Positions 1-9,145 of a DNA stretch of 64,000 nucleotides are shown here, piece after piece. Source of the stretch: Methylobacterium isbiliense (GTDB lineage Bacteria > Pseudomonadota > Alphaproteobacteria > Rhizobiales > Beijerinckiaceae); contig NZ_BPQQ01000002.1 in the NCBI RefSeq assembly GCF_022179325.1, forward strand, positions 84,332 through 148,331. Reading direction: 5' to 3'. The notes beneath the pieces were generated by a model. That model searched no databases. It was not told where the DNA came from and saw nothing but the letters and a program-made list of their open reading frames with translations. Both the position numbers and the translations under genes were made by a program. The first letter of the stretch is position 1; every line of letters starts with the position of its first letter.

Positions 1-1412
1 TCCTGACCCGCCTGATGCCGATGGCGGAGTACGGGCTGTTCATGCTCGTGCTCACCACGGCCGAGATCTTCGACATGGCGCTCGGCAACTGGGTCAGGGT
101 GTTCGCGCTGCGCAGCGAGGGGGCGGTGGGCGGCAGAATGCGTCCGCACCGGCTGGGGCGGCTGGTGGTGCTGACGCTCGGCATGACCGGCGTGTCCCTC
201 ACGCTCGCCATCCTGAGCGGGCTCCTGCGCCACGACCAGGGGGTGCCGTTCGCGCTCGCGGTCGCCGCCTACCTGCTCGCTTTCGCGCCGCTGCGCCTCG
301 GCCTGATCCTGCTGCAGATCCGGCGGATGCACCAAGCCTACGCGCTGGTGGAATCGCTGCGGGCGGGCGGCACGCTCGCCGCCGCCACGGGCGCGACCCT
401 GCTCGTCGGGCCGCAATTCCTGCCCGCGACCCTCGGGCTCGCCGGGGCGACCCTGGCGGCCGGTCTCGTCGGCCTCGCGCTCGCGCTGCGCGGTTCGGCC
501 CGGCCGCGCCTCGCGCGCACCGGCTACGGAGCGGCGATGGCCTTCGGCCTGCCGATCATGATCGCCAGCCTGTTCGGCTACACGATCGGCTCGGTCGACC
601 GCTACGTCGTGGATGCCCTGATGGGTCCGCACGCGGTGGCGGTGCTGGCCGCCGCCTACTCGCTGGCCCGCCAGCCCATCGACCTGTTTCTCGGGCCGCT
701 CAACTCCTACGCCTTCCCGCACCTCGTGCGGGTCTACGAACAGGACGGCGTGGCCGCGGCCGGAACCGCGCAGGCGGGCCTGCTCACCACCGTGACGGCG
801 GTGGGCGGCGCGATCACGGCCGGCCTCGTCCTCCTGGCCTGCCCGCTCCTGGCGGTGGTGCTGCCGGAGGATTACCGCGCCGAGGGCGCCCAGCTCATGC
901 CCTGGCTGGCCGTGGGCTCGCTGTTCCTGACCACGAAGTTCTTCATCTTCGACAACGCCTTCCACCTCTCGAAGCGCACTTGGCTGCAGCCCCTCACCAT
1001 GCTGACGCCGGCCGTCGTCGGGGTGGCGCTGTGCGCCCTTCTGGTGCCGCGGGTCGGCCTCGTCGGGGCGGGCATCTCCTACGCCACCGCGTGTGCCACC
1101 GCCTGCCTCACCACGGCGCTCCTCACCTCCCGGATGGTGCCGATCCCGATGCCCTGGGGCGGCCTGGCACGGATCGCGGCCGCCAACCTCTGCGCCTGCC
1201 TTTCGCTCGTGGCCGCCCGCAACCTGCTCGTCCCCTACGGTCCGATGCCGGTGCTGATCGGCAGCACGCTCGCCTTCGTGGTGGTCTATGCGGCGGGCCT
1301 GACGCTGCTCGGCCTCTCGATCCGGCGGGCGATGCAGACCCCCTGGTCGCCGCTGGTGCAGGATCCGGCCCCGGTGGCGCCGGCCCTGACGCCCGCGGTC
1401 ACGAAGCCCTGA
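1..1412 (+). CDS. Polysaccharide flippase-like membrane protein (5' end outside window)
   Basis: This is a multi-spanning membrane protein of the polysaccharide/O-antigen flippase (MOP superfamily) type. It would move lipid-linked saccharide units across the inner membrane. About 465 residues are visible and hydrophobic helices alternate with short loops throughout; the motif GSVDRYVVDALMG near the middle is typical of the repeated half. The reading frame is open to the left edge (codons for L-T-R-L precede the first ATG at 15), so the true start probably lies upstream and the gene is 5'-partial. Its 3' end overlaps the convergent glycosyltransferase by 14 bases. The neighbouring sugar transferases support an exopolysaccharide role. 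The transported glycan cannot be told from sequence. Confidence 0.8.
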   Translation, partial: LTRLMPMAEYGLFMLVLTTAEIFDMALGNWVRVFALRSEGAVGGRMRPHRLGRLVVLTLGMTGVSLTLAILSGLLRHDQGVPFALAVAAYLLAFAPLRLGLILLQIRRMHQAYALVESLRAGGTLAAATGATLLVGPQFLPATLGLAGATLAAGLVGLALALRGSARPRLARTGYGAAMAFGLPIMIASLFGYTIGSVDRYVVDALMGPHAVAVLAAAYSLARQPIDLFLGPLNSYAFPHLVRVYEQDGVAAAGTAQAGLLTTVTAVGGAITAGLVLLACPLLAVVLPEDYRAEGAQLMPWLAVGSLFLTTKFFIFDNAFHLSKRTWLQPLTMLTPAVVGVALCALLVPRVGLVGAGISYATACATACLTTALLTSRMVPIPMPWGGLARIAAANLCACLSLVAARNLLVPYGPMPVLIGSTLAFVVVYAAGLTLLGLSIRRAMQTPWSPLVQDPAPVAPALTPAVTKP

Positions 1413-2529
1413 CCGCCCCGGCGGCGGCGGCGTCCAGGAGGGCGAGATAGTCGCCGACCACGCGCCGGGTCGCGAAGCGCGCGGCCCGGTCGCGGCGCGG
1501 CACCGGATCGCCCGGCGCGTCGAGCGCCCGGGCGATCCCCGCCGCGAGGGCCTCGACGTCGCCCACCGGCACCAGGGCGCCGTGGCGGCCGTCCTCCAGG
1601 ATCTCGCGCGGCCCGCCGCAATCGGTCGCGACGACCGGCAGCCCGGAGGCGAGGGCCTCCACCACCACGTTGCCGAAGCCCTCGCTGCGCGACGACAGGG
1701 CGAAGACCCGCGCCTGCGCGTAGCTGTCCCAGGGCGAGGGCCGGTAGCCGGGCAGCGCGACGCGCCCGGCGATGCCGAGATCCCGCGCGAGCCCCTCCAG
1801 GGCGGCGCGCTCGGGCCCCTCCCCCAGAATCACGAGGCGGGCGGGCGCGGGCAGGCGGGCCACCGCCCGCAGGAGCGTCGCGAAATCCTTCTCGGGGGCG
1901 AGGCGCCCGGCCGTGAGGATCACGGGCTCCCGGGCGCGCAGCTGCGCTTCGCTCGACGCCGGCCGCGCCTCCTCGACCGGGATGGCGTTCGGGATCGAGA
2001 CCACCCGCGCGGCGGCGCCGCGCCACTCCTCGACGAGGTGCCGCACGAGGCTCTGCGAGACGCACACCGTCGCGGCGGCTTGCCGCGTGAGGAGCGGCGC
2101 GAGCGTGAAGGCCGTCAGCCCGAGGCGCCCGCGCCCGACATCCGAGCGCCCGTGATAGGACAGCACGATCGGCACGCGGGTGCGGGGTGCCTGCACGCGG
2201 GCCAGCGCCTGGGCCGCCGCGATCGCTTGCGCCGCCGCGAGCTTGACGTTCGCCGCCCCGCCCACCCCCAGCACCACGTCGGCCCGGCCCGCGGCGAGGT
2301 GGCGCGCGAGCGCCCGCACCGAGGCCGCGTGCGAGGGGCCGAGCGGCGTCACCGCGACGCCCGGATCGAGGAAGTCCCGGTTCTCCTCGGCCAGGAAGTC
2401 GACGAACAGCCGCACCTCCCGGCCCTCGGCCCGGAAGCCCGAGGCGAGCACGGCGGCAGCGCGCTCGGCTCCCCCGCCCACCAGGGCCGGGACGTAGACG
2501 GCGAGACGGGCGGGAGGTCGGGCCAGCAC
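1399..2529 (-). CDS. Glycosyltransferase, GT4 family
   Basis: A retaining GT-B glycosyltransferase of about 376 residues, probably adding a sugar from a nucleotide donor to a lipid-linked glycan at the inner face of the membrane. The N-terminus has the glycine-rich GT4 loop (YVPALVGGGAERAAAVLA). The C-terminal domain carries LTAGRLAPEKDF and the E-x7-E nucleotide-sugar motif in SEGFGNVVVEALASGLPVV. The GTG at 2529 was chosen because a GGAG ribosome site lies 6 bases before it; a GTG at 2547 is possible but lacks a site. The 3' end overlaps the flippase gene convergently. Donor and acceptor are unknown. Confidence 0.88.
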   Translation of the reverse strand: MLARPPARLAVYVPALVGGGAERAAAVLASGFRAEGREVRLFVDFLAEENRDFLDPGVAVTPLGPSHAASVRALARHLAAGRADVVLGVGGAANVKLAAAQAIAAAQALARVQAPRTRVPIVLSYHGRSDVGRGRLGLTAFTLAPLLTRQAAATVCVSQSLVRHLVEEWRGAAARVVSIPNAIPVEEARPASSEAQLRAREPVILTAGRLAPEKDFATLLRAVARLPAPARLVILGEGPERAALEGLARDLGIAGRVALPGYRPSPWDSYAQARVFALSSRSEGFGNVVVEALASGLPVVATDCGGPREILEDGRHGALVPVGDVEALAAGIARALDAPGDPVPRRDRAARFATRRVVGDYLALLDAAAAGAVRAS

Positions 2530-2700
2530 GGGGTTCTCCGTTGGCACAGGTCCCCGCTGCTGCGGGCGGCCCGGGGCTTGCGCCCCGGTCGGAACGGTCC
2601 GCGCCCCTGGATCGAATTGGGACGAAAGCGGCGGCCGCCCGTGCGCGGACCGGACGCTACCAATCCGCGGTTGCGGAGCCGTGAACGAGAGGAGCCCGCC

Positions 2701-4143
2701 TTGAATGCCCTCGACGTCGCCCGCGGTGCCTATGCGCGCCTGCCCCTCGACACCCGGCTGCAGCTCGGCCGGGTGCTGCGCCACGTCCCCTCCGGCCTGA
2801 AATACGGCGGCACCTACCGGGTATGGCGCGAGCGCATCCGGCGCGCGGCCGCCGATCCGGCCTATGCGGCGGCCGAGCAGGATGCCGCCCTCGTCGCCCT
2901 GCTGACGCGCGCCCGCGCGGCGAGCCCGGCCTACCGCGCCCGGCTCGCCCCCATCCTCGGCCACGGCCCCCTGGAGGCCGACGCGGTGCGGGCGGCGTGG
3001 CACCGGATCCCGATCCTCACGGGGGCCGAGACGGTGTCGCTCGGGCGCGCGCTCTGCACGGTCGAACCCGAGCGGCTCGACGAGTGCGTCACCGGCGGCT
3101 CGTCGGGGCGGCCGGTGCGCTTCTACCTCGACCGCGGGCGCTCGCCGGTCGAGTACGCCTTCGTGCACGAGGCCTGGGCGCGCGCCGGCTTCACGCCGGG
3201 CGAGACCCGGGCGGTGTTCCGCGGCGTCGACATCGCCGGCCCCTCGCACATGCACGAGGAGCCGGCGCTCGGGGAGCTGCGCTGCTCGGTGTTCCACCTC
3301 TCGGATCCGGTGATGGCCGGCTATCTCGCGGCGATCCGCCGGCGGGGCATCGCCTTCCTGCACGGCTACCCGTCGGCGCTCTCGATCTTCGCCGCCTACG
3401 TGCTGCGGGCGCACGGGCCGCTCGCCCAGATCCGCGGCGTGCTGCCCGCCTCCGAACGCATTCCGGCCCCGTTCCGGAGCACGATCGAGCGGGCGTTTCC
3501 GGAGGCGACGCTCGCCCCCTTCTACGGCCTGAGCGAGAAGGTCGCCTTCGCCACCGAAGTCCCGGGCTCGCCCGACATCTACGCCTTCTCGCCCCTCTAC
3601 GGGCTCGCCGAACTCGTCGACGCCGAGGGGATCCCGGTCACCGAGCCGGGCCGGCGCGGGCGCCTCGTGGCGACCGGGCTGCTGTTTCCGGGCATGCCGC
3701 TCATCCGCTACGAGACCGGCGACGAGGCGGAACTCGTCGAGGCCGCGACCCGCGCGAACGGCCGGCAACTCAGGATCCGCCACATCCTGCCGCGGCACGG
3801 GCAGGATTACCTCGTCGGCCGCTCCGGCATCCTGGTCCCGCTCTCGGGCATGCTGCAGGTGGACGAGGAGATCCTCGGCATCGGCGAGTTCCAGTTCGTC
3901 CAGATGGAGCCGGGCCGGGTGATCCTGCGCATCGTGCCGCGCGGCGGCAGCGTGCCGGACTTCACCGGATACCTCCTGCGGGCCAACCGGAAGGCGGCAG
4001 GCGAACTCGAAGTGACGCTGGAGATCGTCGACCACATCCCCACGACCGTCCGGGGCAAGCGCAAGTTCATCGATCAGCGCCTGACCCTGGCGCGCGACGC
4101 CGAGCGCCTCACCGAGGAGGCGTGGGACCGGGAACCGGCCTGA
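2701..4143 (+). CDS. CapK/PaaK-like adenylate-forming enzyme
   Basis: A 480-residue member of the phenylacetate-CoA ligase-like (CapK/coenzyme F390 synthetase) branch of adenylate-forming enzymes. Visible signatures are the phosphate-binding loop TGGSSGRPVRFY near residue 130, a central YGLSEK motif (the usual Y-G-x-[ST]-E position) and PLIRYETGDEAEL in the C-terminal half. Relatives often sit in capsule or exopolysaccharide loci and may activate a carboxylic acid used to decorate the glycan. That role here is inference. The start is TTG at 2701, with GAGAGGAG about 7 bases upstream. It is divergent from the GT4 gene and convergent with the LysE gene. Confidence 0.8.
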   Translation: MNALDVARGAYARLPLDTRLQLGRVLRHVPSGLKYGGTYRVWRERIRRAAADPAYAAAEQDAALVALLTRARAASPAYRARLAPILGHGPLEADAVRAAWHRIPILTGAETVSLGRALCTVEPERLDECVTGGSSGRPVRFYLDRGRSPVEYAFVHEAWARAGFTPGETRAVFRGVDIAGPSHMHEEPALGELRCSVFHLSDPVMAGYLAAIRRRGIAFLHGYPSALSIFAAYVLRAHGPLAQIRGVLPASERIPAPFRSTIERAFPEATLAPFYGLSEKVAFATEVPGSPDIYAFSPLYGLAELVDAEGIPVTEPGRRGRLVATGLLFPGMPLIRYETGDEAELVEAATRANGRQLRIRHILPRHGQDYLVGRSGILVPLSGMLQVDEEILGIGEFQFVQMEPGRVILRIVPRGGSVPDFTGYLLRANRKAAGELEVTLEIVDHIPTTVRGKRKFIDQRLTLARDAERLTEEAWDREPA

Positions 4144-4259
4144 TGGGCGGAGCGCGGCCGGGGTCGCGGGTGGTGCGAGCGGCCGTGCCGTGCGGCCCCG
4201 CCGGCCGGGGAATCACGCCCGTGGACTGGACCGATGAGGCGCGGGCGAACTCCCGGACC

Positions 4260-4892
4260 TCAGCGCCGGGCCTCGGTCGCCATCCGCAGGGCGAGCCCGG
4301 CCAGAACCGTGCCCATGAGCCAGCGCTGCACGAGGAGCCATCCCGGGCGGCGGCTCAGGAACACCGCGATGGAGCCCGCCGCGATCGCGATGGCGGCGTT
4401 CACGGTCACGCTGACGCCGACCTGCACGGCGCCGAGCATCAGCGATTGGGACAGCACGCTGCCCTGCGCCGGATCGATGAACTGGGGGAGCAGCGAGAGG
4501 TAGAGCATGGCGATCTTAGGGTTGAGCAGGTTCGTCACGAACCCCATCGCGAACAGCTTGCGCGGCCCGTCCACCGGCAGGTCGCGCACCTGGAACGGCG
4601 ATCGCCCGCCCGGCCGCACGGCCTGCCATGCGAGGTAGAGCAGGTAGGCCGCCCCGGTCAGCCGCAGCGCGTCGTAGGCGTAGGGCACCGCGAACACCAG
4701 CGCCGTGATGCCCAGCGCGGCGCACAGCACGTAGAACACGAAGCCCAGCGCCACGCCGCCCAGCGAGATCAGCCCGGCCACGCGCCCTTGGCAGATCGAG
4801 CGCGAGATGAGGTAGATCATGTTGGGGCCGGGCGTGAGCACCATGCCGAGCGAGACGAACGCGAAGGCAAGCAGCGTTGTCGAGCTCGGCAT
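4260..4892 (-). CDS. LysE/RhtB family amino-acid exporter
   Basis: A 210-residue inner-membrane exporter of the LysE/RhtB family, which pumps out amino acids or related small metabolites. The family signature TPGPNMIYL lies near residue 21, followed by about six hydrophobic helices and the loop AYLLYLAWQAVR; the length matches the family. The ATG at 4892 follows a perfect AAGGAGAT ribosome site. It stands alone between two polysaccharide genes and shows no obvious functional link to them. The substrate cannot be read from sequence. Confidence 0.93.
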   Translation of the reverse strand: MPSSTTLLAFAFVSLGMVLTPGPNMIYLISRSICQGRVAGLISLGGVALGFVFYVLCAALGITALVFAVPYAYDALRLTGAAYLLYLAWQAVRPGGRSPFQVRDLPVDGPRKLFAMGFVTNLLNPKIAMLYLSLLPQFIDPAQGSVLSQSLMLGAVQVGVSVTVNAAIAIAAGSIAVFLSRRPGWLLVQRWLMGTVLAGLALRMATEARR

Positions 4893-4931
4893 GGCGATGA
4901 TCTCCTTCGGACGACGCCGGACAGCCTTCGC

Positions 4932-6089
4932 CTATCCGGGCCTAGCGACCTCGGCGTAGACCGCGCGCAGGCGCTCGGCCAGGGCCTCGAGGGTGAAATG
5001 CTGCGCGTAGAGGTGCCGCGAGGCCGCCTGCATGCGCCCGAGCCGGGCCGGATCGTCGATCAGCCCGGCGAGCGCCCGGGCGACGGAGTTGGCATCGCGC
5101 TCCACGATCACCCCGTTCAGGCCGTCGCGCACCACCGCCCGGGTCTCGGCCACGGGCGTCGCCACCAGGGCGGCGCCCGCGCAGGCGCCCTCGATCAGCG
5201 AGAGCGGCATGTTCTCGGCCTCCGAGGGCAGCACGACGATGTCCGCCTCGATCATCAGCCGGTGCACCTCGCCCGAGGGGATCCAGCCGGTGAAGTGCAC
5301 CCGCTCCGCGAGGCCCGCCGCGCGCGCTTGCGCGGCGCAGGCCTCCACCGCGCCGTTGCCCGCGACGGTGCAGGTCCAGGCGCCCTGCCGCCCGAGTCGC
5401 GCCAGGGCCTCGATCAGCACCGGCACCCCCTTGCGGGTGCCGACCTCGCCCGCGAACAGGATCCGCACCGGCCGGCCCGGCGCCGCGGCGATCTTCGGCA
5501 GCCGCAGCGGGGCGGCGAAATCCGGGATGCCGTTCGGCACGACGCGCAGGCGCTCGGGCGCCACGCCGGCCTGGGCGACGAACCGCTCCCGCGAGACCTC
5601 GCCGAGCGCGATCACCCGGTCGGCGGCCCGGCAGAGGGACAGGAAGAGCCGCCCGGAGAGGTCGCGGCGGGCGATGCCGTCGACGGGGAACTGGCCGTGG
5701 AAGTGGAGCACCACCGGGCAGCCGGCGCGGCGGGCGAGGGCCGCCAGCACGCGCTTGCGCACGAGGCTGCCGCCGGTCGCGAAGTTGATGTGGACGAGAT
5801 CCGGCCGGAATCGCGCCAGCGCCGCCGCGAAGGCGAGCGCCCGGCCGGGAAAGGCCGCGATCCAGCCCGCCCCTTGCGCCTCCCCGCGGCTCGCGAGGTA
5901 GTGCACCGCGACACCATCCTGCTCGGCGAGGCGCCCGCCCTCCCGCAGGTAGAGGTACAGGCGGTCGATCCCGCCCTTGCCGTCGGGGCCGGACGGCGTG
6001 ACGCACAGCACCCGCACGGGCCGGGCCGGCGCGCCGGCCCGGAGCCCGCGCGGGGCCGCCGGCGGGGGAGCCTCGGCAAGGTCGATCAC
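4932..6089 (-). CDS. Glycosyltransferase, GT4 family
   Basis: A second GT-B glycosyltransferase of about 385 residues. The N-terminal acceptor domain includes GGIDRLYLYL and LHFHGQF. The C-terminal donor domain begins at ILFAGEVGTRKGVPVLIEAL and contains SEAENMPLSLIEGACAG, where E-x7-E binds the nucleotide sugar. Two GTG codons compete as start: 6095 abuts the GGAGG ribosome site, whereas 6089 has it 6 bases upstream, so 6089 is preferred. It is divergent from the polymerase-like gene at 6311 and probably contributes to the same surface polysaccharide. Confidence 0.87.
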   Translation of the reverse strand: MIDLAEAPPPAAPRGLRAGAPARPVRVLCVTPSGPDGKGGIDRLYLYLREGGRLAEQDGVAVHYLASRGEAQGAGWIAAFPGRALAFAAALARFRPDLVHINFATGGSLVRKRVLAALARRAGCPVVLHFHGQFPVDGIARRDLSGRLFLSLCRAADRVIALGEVSRERFVAQAGVAPERLRVVPNGIPDFAAPLRLPKIAAAPGRPVRILFAGEVGTRKGVPVLIEALARLGRQGAWTCTVAGNGAVEACAAQARAAGLAERVHFTGWIPSGEVHRLMIEADIVVLPSEAENMPLSLIEGACAGAALVATPVAETRAVVRDGLNGVIVERDANSVARALAGLIDDPARLGRMQAASRHLYAQHFTLEALAERLRAVYAEVARPG

Positions 6090-6310
6090 AGTCACCCTCC
6101 GCAGACGGAACGCAGCCGCACCCTGTGTGTCGCCGGGTCAAGAAAGTCTTACGCCGATCCGCGACGGGTCCGACTGAGGCTCATTCAGTCGTGCCGAGAT
6201 CCCGGCCGCGCGGATTCGCACCGGGCCGTTCGTCCGATGTTAACCGGACCGCGCGTCTTCTGTGCAGGAGCCGGGCCGTCGGCGAGGCAGAACGGCGCAG
6301 CGGGGCGGCG

Positions 6311-7582
6311 ATGAGCGGGATCGGATCTGTGCCCGCGGCGCGGCCGGATCATCCGGCGACGCCGCTCCTGACGGCGCTGTTCCTCGCCTACGGCGCGCTG
6401 CTGCTGATGCGCATCGGCCTCAACGGGCGCCTGCTCGACCTCGCGATCAACTACACGGCGGATGGCGGCTCGATCGTCGAGAAGATCCACCCGACCTTCT
6501 GGGGCTTCCTGGCGGTGGGCGGGATGGCCCTCGTCAGCTTCCGCATCACGCTCGATGCCTGGGAGCTGCGGGTGGTGCGCGCGCTGCTGGCCTTCTGCGG
6601 CGCGGTGTGCGGGCTGCTCGCCTTCGCGGTCGTCACCGGGCGCAGCGCCTCGGTCGGCTACCTGCTGGATTCCTACGTCGCGCTCATCGTCTTCGCGCTC
6701 GTCTTCGTGTTTCCGGTGCCGTGGCGGCGCGCGCTGGGCCACGCGCTGCTCGGCTACATGGTGGCGGGCGCGCTGCTGGCGATCGTCGAATTCGCGCTGC
6801 GCTTCAGGGTGATGCCCTTCACCGAGGGCGAGGCGGTGTTCCGTCCGACCGGGCTGACGCCGCACCCGCTCGAACTCGGGCTGTGGTGCGCGGTGGGCAT
6901 CGGCTTCACGGCGGCCGGGGACTGGTCGCGCGGGACCAAGCTCGCGGCGGGCGGCCTCCTGCTCCTCGGCTGCGTGGTTTCGGGGGCGCGCCTCGCCACG
7001 CTGGTGGCGGGCGCCTGCACGGTGCTGGTGCTGGTCCAGGGCATCGGGGCCGGCCTGTCGCCGCAGCGCCGGCGCGAGCGCCAGATCCTCGTGGTGCTGG
7101 GCGTGCTGCTGGTCGGGCCGGTGCTGCTCGGCGGGCTCGCGGCGGCCGGGGCCTTCGGCCGCTTCGCCGGCGGCATGGCGGACGACAACGCGATGGCGCG
7201 CGTCCGCGTCTACGAGGTCTTCGGGCTGCTCTCCTGGCACGACCTGCTCGTCGGCGGGGACATCAACGCGGTCGTGAAGCTGGTGCGCGAGCGCTACGAC
7301 CTGCCCTACATCGAGAGCGCGCTCGTCATCTTCGTGGTGCAGCTCGGCATCCTCGGCACCGTGCTGCTGCTCGGCATGCTGGCGCGCCTCGTGCGCATCG
7401 TCCTGATCGGCGCGGCATGGCCGGTCACGATGGCGGTCGTCGCCTTCTTCGTCGTGGCGCTGAGCAACAACGGTCTGGCGACGAAATCGTCCTCCGTCTT
7501 CCTGCTGCTCGGCCTCGCCATCACCCTGCACGCCTCCCCCGCGACCGTCCGCTCCGCGGCCGCAGGTGCCCGCCGATGCTGA
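6311..7582 (+). CDS. Polysaccharide polymerase / O-antigen ligase-like membrane protein
   Basis: A protein of about 423 residues with ten or so hydrophobic helices and a long polar loop in the second half (around VRERYDLPYIESALVIFVVQLG). This is the layout of Wzy/WaaL-type polymerases and ligases and of VpsF-like exopolysaccharide proteins. These enzymes join lipid-linked glycan repeats at the periplasmic face of the inner membrane. The ATG at 6311 begins the first hydrophobic segment. The frame is open further upstream, but that part is Arg-rich and not convincing. The end overlaps the next gene by 7 bases, so the two are probably co-translated. The exact family is uncertain because these proteins diverge strongly. 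Confidence 0.72.
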   Translation: MSGIGSVPAARPDHPATPLLTALFLAYGALLLMRIGLNGRLLDLAINYTADGGSIVEKIHPTFWGFLAVGGMALVSFRITLDAWELRVVRALLAFCGAVCGLLAFAVVTGRSASVGYLLDSYVALIVFALVFVFPVPWRRALGHALLGYMVAGALLAIVEFALRFRVMPFTEGEAVFRPTGLTPHPLELGLWCAVGIGFTAAGDWSRGTKLAAGGLLLLGCVVSGARLATLVAGACTVLVLVQGIGAGLSPQRRRERQILVVLGVLLVGPVLLGGLAAAGAFGRFAGGMADDNAMARVRVYEVFGLLSWHDLLVGGDINAVVKLVRERYDLPYIESALVIFVVQLGILGTVLLLGMLARLVRIVLIGAAWPVTMAVVAFFVVALSNNGLATKSSSVFLLLGLAITLHASPATVRSAAAGARRC

Positions 7583-9096
7583 ACGCCCCGCTCTCCGCCG
7601 GCGCCGATCCGGCCTCGCCGGTCCTGCCCGATCCCGTCGCGTCCGGCATCCGCCGCATCCGCGTGCGCCTCGACCCGCTGCGCCTGTGGCGCTGGCAGCT
7701 CTGGCTCCTCGACGCGCTGGCGGCCCGGCCCGGCCTCGCGGTCGAGGTGGAACCCGTGCCCGGGCGCCCCTACCCGGCCGCGCTGCGCCTGCTTCTCGCC
7801 CTGGAGCGGCCGATCTTCCGCCTCACCGGCGCGCAGGCGGCCGATCTCCTCGACCCGGAGGCCCTGCCCGGCGCGTGGCTGGGCCCCCAGGGCATCCCCG
7901 ACCGCACCATCGACCTCACGGGCGCACCGGGCGGCGGCGCCCTGTCGCCGCTCTACGACGGCGAGGCCGGCGACGAGGCGCTGATCGGGGCGATCCTGGA
8001 GGATCGCGCGGTGCGCCTCTCCTTCGCGGGGGCGAGCCCGGCGCTCGGCCCCGATCTGCGGCCGGCGATCGAGAGCCGCACCGTGCTGACGCGGGCGCTC
8101 AACCGGGTCTTCTCCACGGTGCTGTCGCTCTGCCTCGCCGAGGCCGGACGGCGGCCGGCGAGCGCAGGCGGCGGGGCCGCGGCGCCCGCGCGCCCGATCG
8201 GCGCCGGGGCGGTCGCGGCCTTCGCGGCCGCCACGCTCGCCCGCAAGGCGGGGGATCGCCTCACCGGCCTCTGCGTGCGCGCGACCCGCTGGCGCGTCGG
8301 CTGGCGGCAGCTCGCGCACGCGGACGACTTCCTCGGCCTGACCCGGCGCCTGCCGGAGACCGGATACGCGGTGCTGCCCGACGACGGCCGGCGCTACTAC
8401 GCCGACCCGTTCCCGTTCTCGGCGCAGGGGCGGCGCTGGCTCTTCGTCGAGGAATACTGCTACGCCCGCCAGAAGGGCCTGATCGCGGTGGCCGAGGTGG
8501 CGGAGGGCCGCATCGGCCCGGTGCGGCCGGTGCTCGAAGAGCCGCATCACCTCTCCTACCCGTTCGTGTTCGCGCACGAGGGCGCGGTGTTCATGATCCC
8601 GGAGAGTTCGGCCTGCGGCCGGGTGGAGCTCTACCGCGCCCGCCGGCTGCCGGATTCCTGGGAGCGGGTGGCGGTGCTCCTCGACGGGATCGCGGCCTCC
8701 GACGTGACGCTCACCCGCGCGGACGGGCTGTGGTGGATGTTCGCCGGCACGCATCCCTACCAAGCCTCGGTGCGCGACACCCTGAGCCTCTTCCACGCCC
8801 CCGACCTCCTCGGCCCCTGGACGCCGCACCCGCTCAACCCGGTGGTGGTGGACCTGCGTCAGGCACGGCCCGGCGGGCAGTGCTTCCGGATCGACGGGAC
8901 CCTGTGGCGCCCGGTGCAGGACGCCACGGACGGCTACGGCTCGGCGCTGGGCCTGTGCCGCGTCGACGACCTCACCCCGCTGACCTATCGCCAGACGCTC
9001 GCGGCGACGATCCGGCCCGGTCCGGCCTGGGCGCGTGACGGGCTGCACACCCTCAACCGCGACGGCCTGTTCGAGGTGGTGGACGGGATGTTCTGA
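7576..9096 (+). CDS. GINT1-like beta-propeller domain protein (polysaccharide locus)
   Basis: A 506-residue protein. The N-terminal third (to about residue 180) resembles the formyltransferase-like N-terminal part seen in some sugar-modifying proteins. The C-terminal part, from about residue 265, has repeated motifs like those of glucosamine inositolphosphorylceramide transferase 1 N-terminal domains and GH43-like propellers: YYADPFPFSAQGRRWLFVEE, HLSYPFVFAHEGAVFMIPE, DVTLTRADGLWWMFAG. The ATG at 7576 has a GCAGG(T) site and overlaps the polymerase-like gene, so the two form an operon. A role in glycan assembly or modification is inferred from context only. Active-site residues were not identified. 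Confidence 0.68.
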   Translation: MLNAPLSAGADPASPVLPDPVASGIRRIRVRLDPLRLWRWQLWLLDALAARPGLAVEVEPVPGRPYPAALRLLLALERPIFRLTGAQAADLLDPEALPGAWLGPQGIPDRTIDLTGAPGGGALSPLYDGEAGDEALIGAILEDRAVRLSFAGASPALGPDLRPAIESRTVLTRALNRVFSTVLSLCLAEAGRRPASAGGGAAAPARPIGAGAVAAFAAATLARKAGDRLTGLCVRATRWRVGWRQLAHADDFLGLTRRLPETGYAVLPDDGRRYYADPFPFSAQGRRWLFVEEYCYARQKGLIAVAEVAEGRIGPVRPVLEEPHHLSYPFVFAHEGAVFMIPESSACGRVELYRARRLPDSWERVAVLLDGIAASDVTLTRADGLWWMFAGTHPYQASVRDTLSLFHAPDLLGPWTPHPLNPVVVDLRQARPGGQCFRIDGTLWRPVQDATDGYGSALGLCRVDDLTPLTYRQTLAATIRPGPAWARDGLHTLNRDGLFEVVDGMF

Positions 9097-9145
9097 AGAG
9101 CGATCGTCCGACGTGGACTGCCGCGGCGTCGGGTTCCCGCCCCGC

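Noticed and set aside
2823-6314. Very long reading frame on the plus strand over the CapK-like, LysE and GT4 genes
   Set aside because: It has a low-complexity Arg/Pro/Gly/His product, overlaps well-supported genes on both strands and matches no family. It is a shadow caused by high GC.
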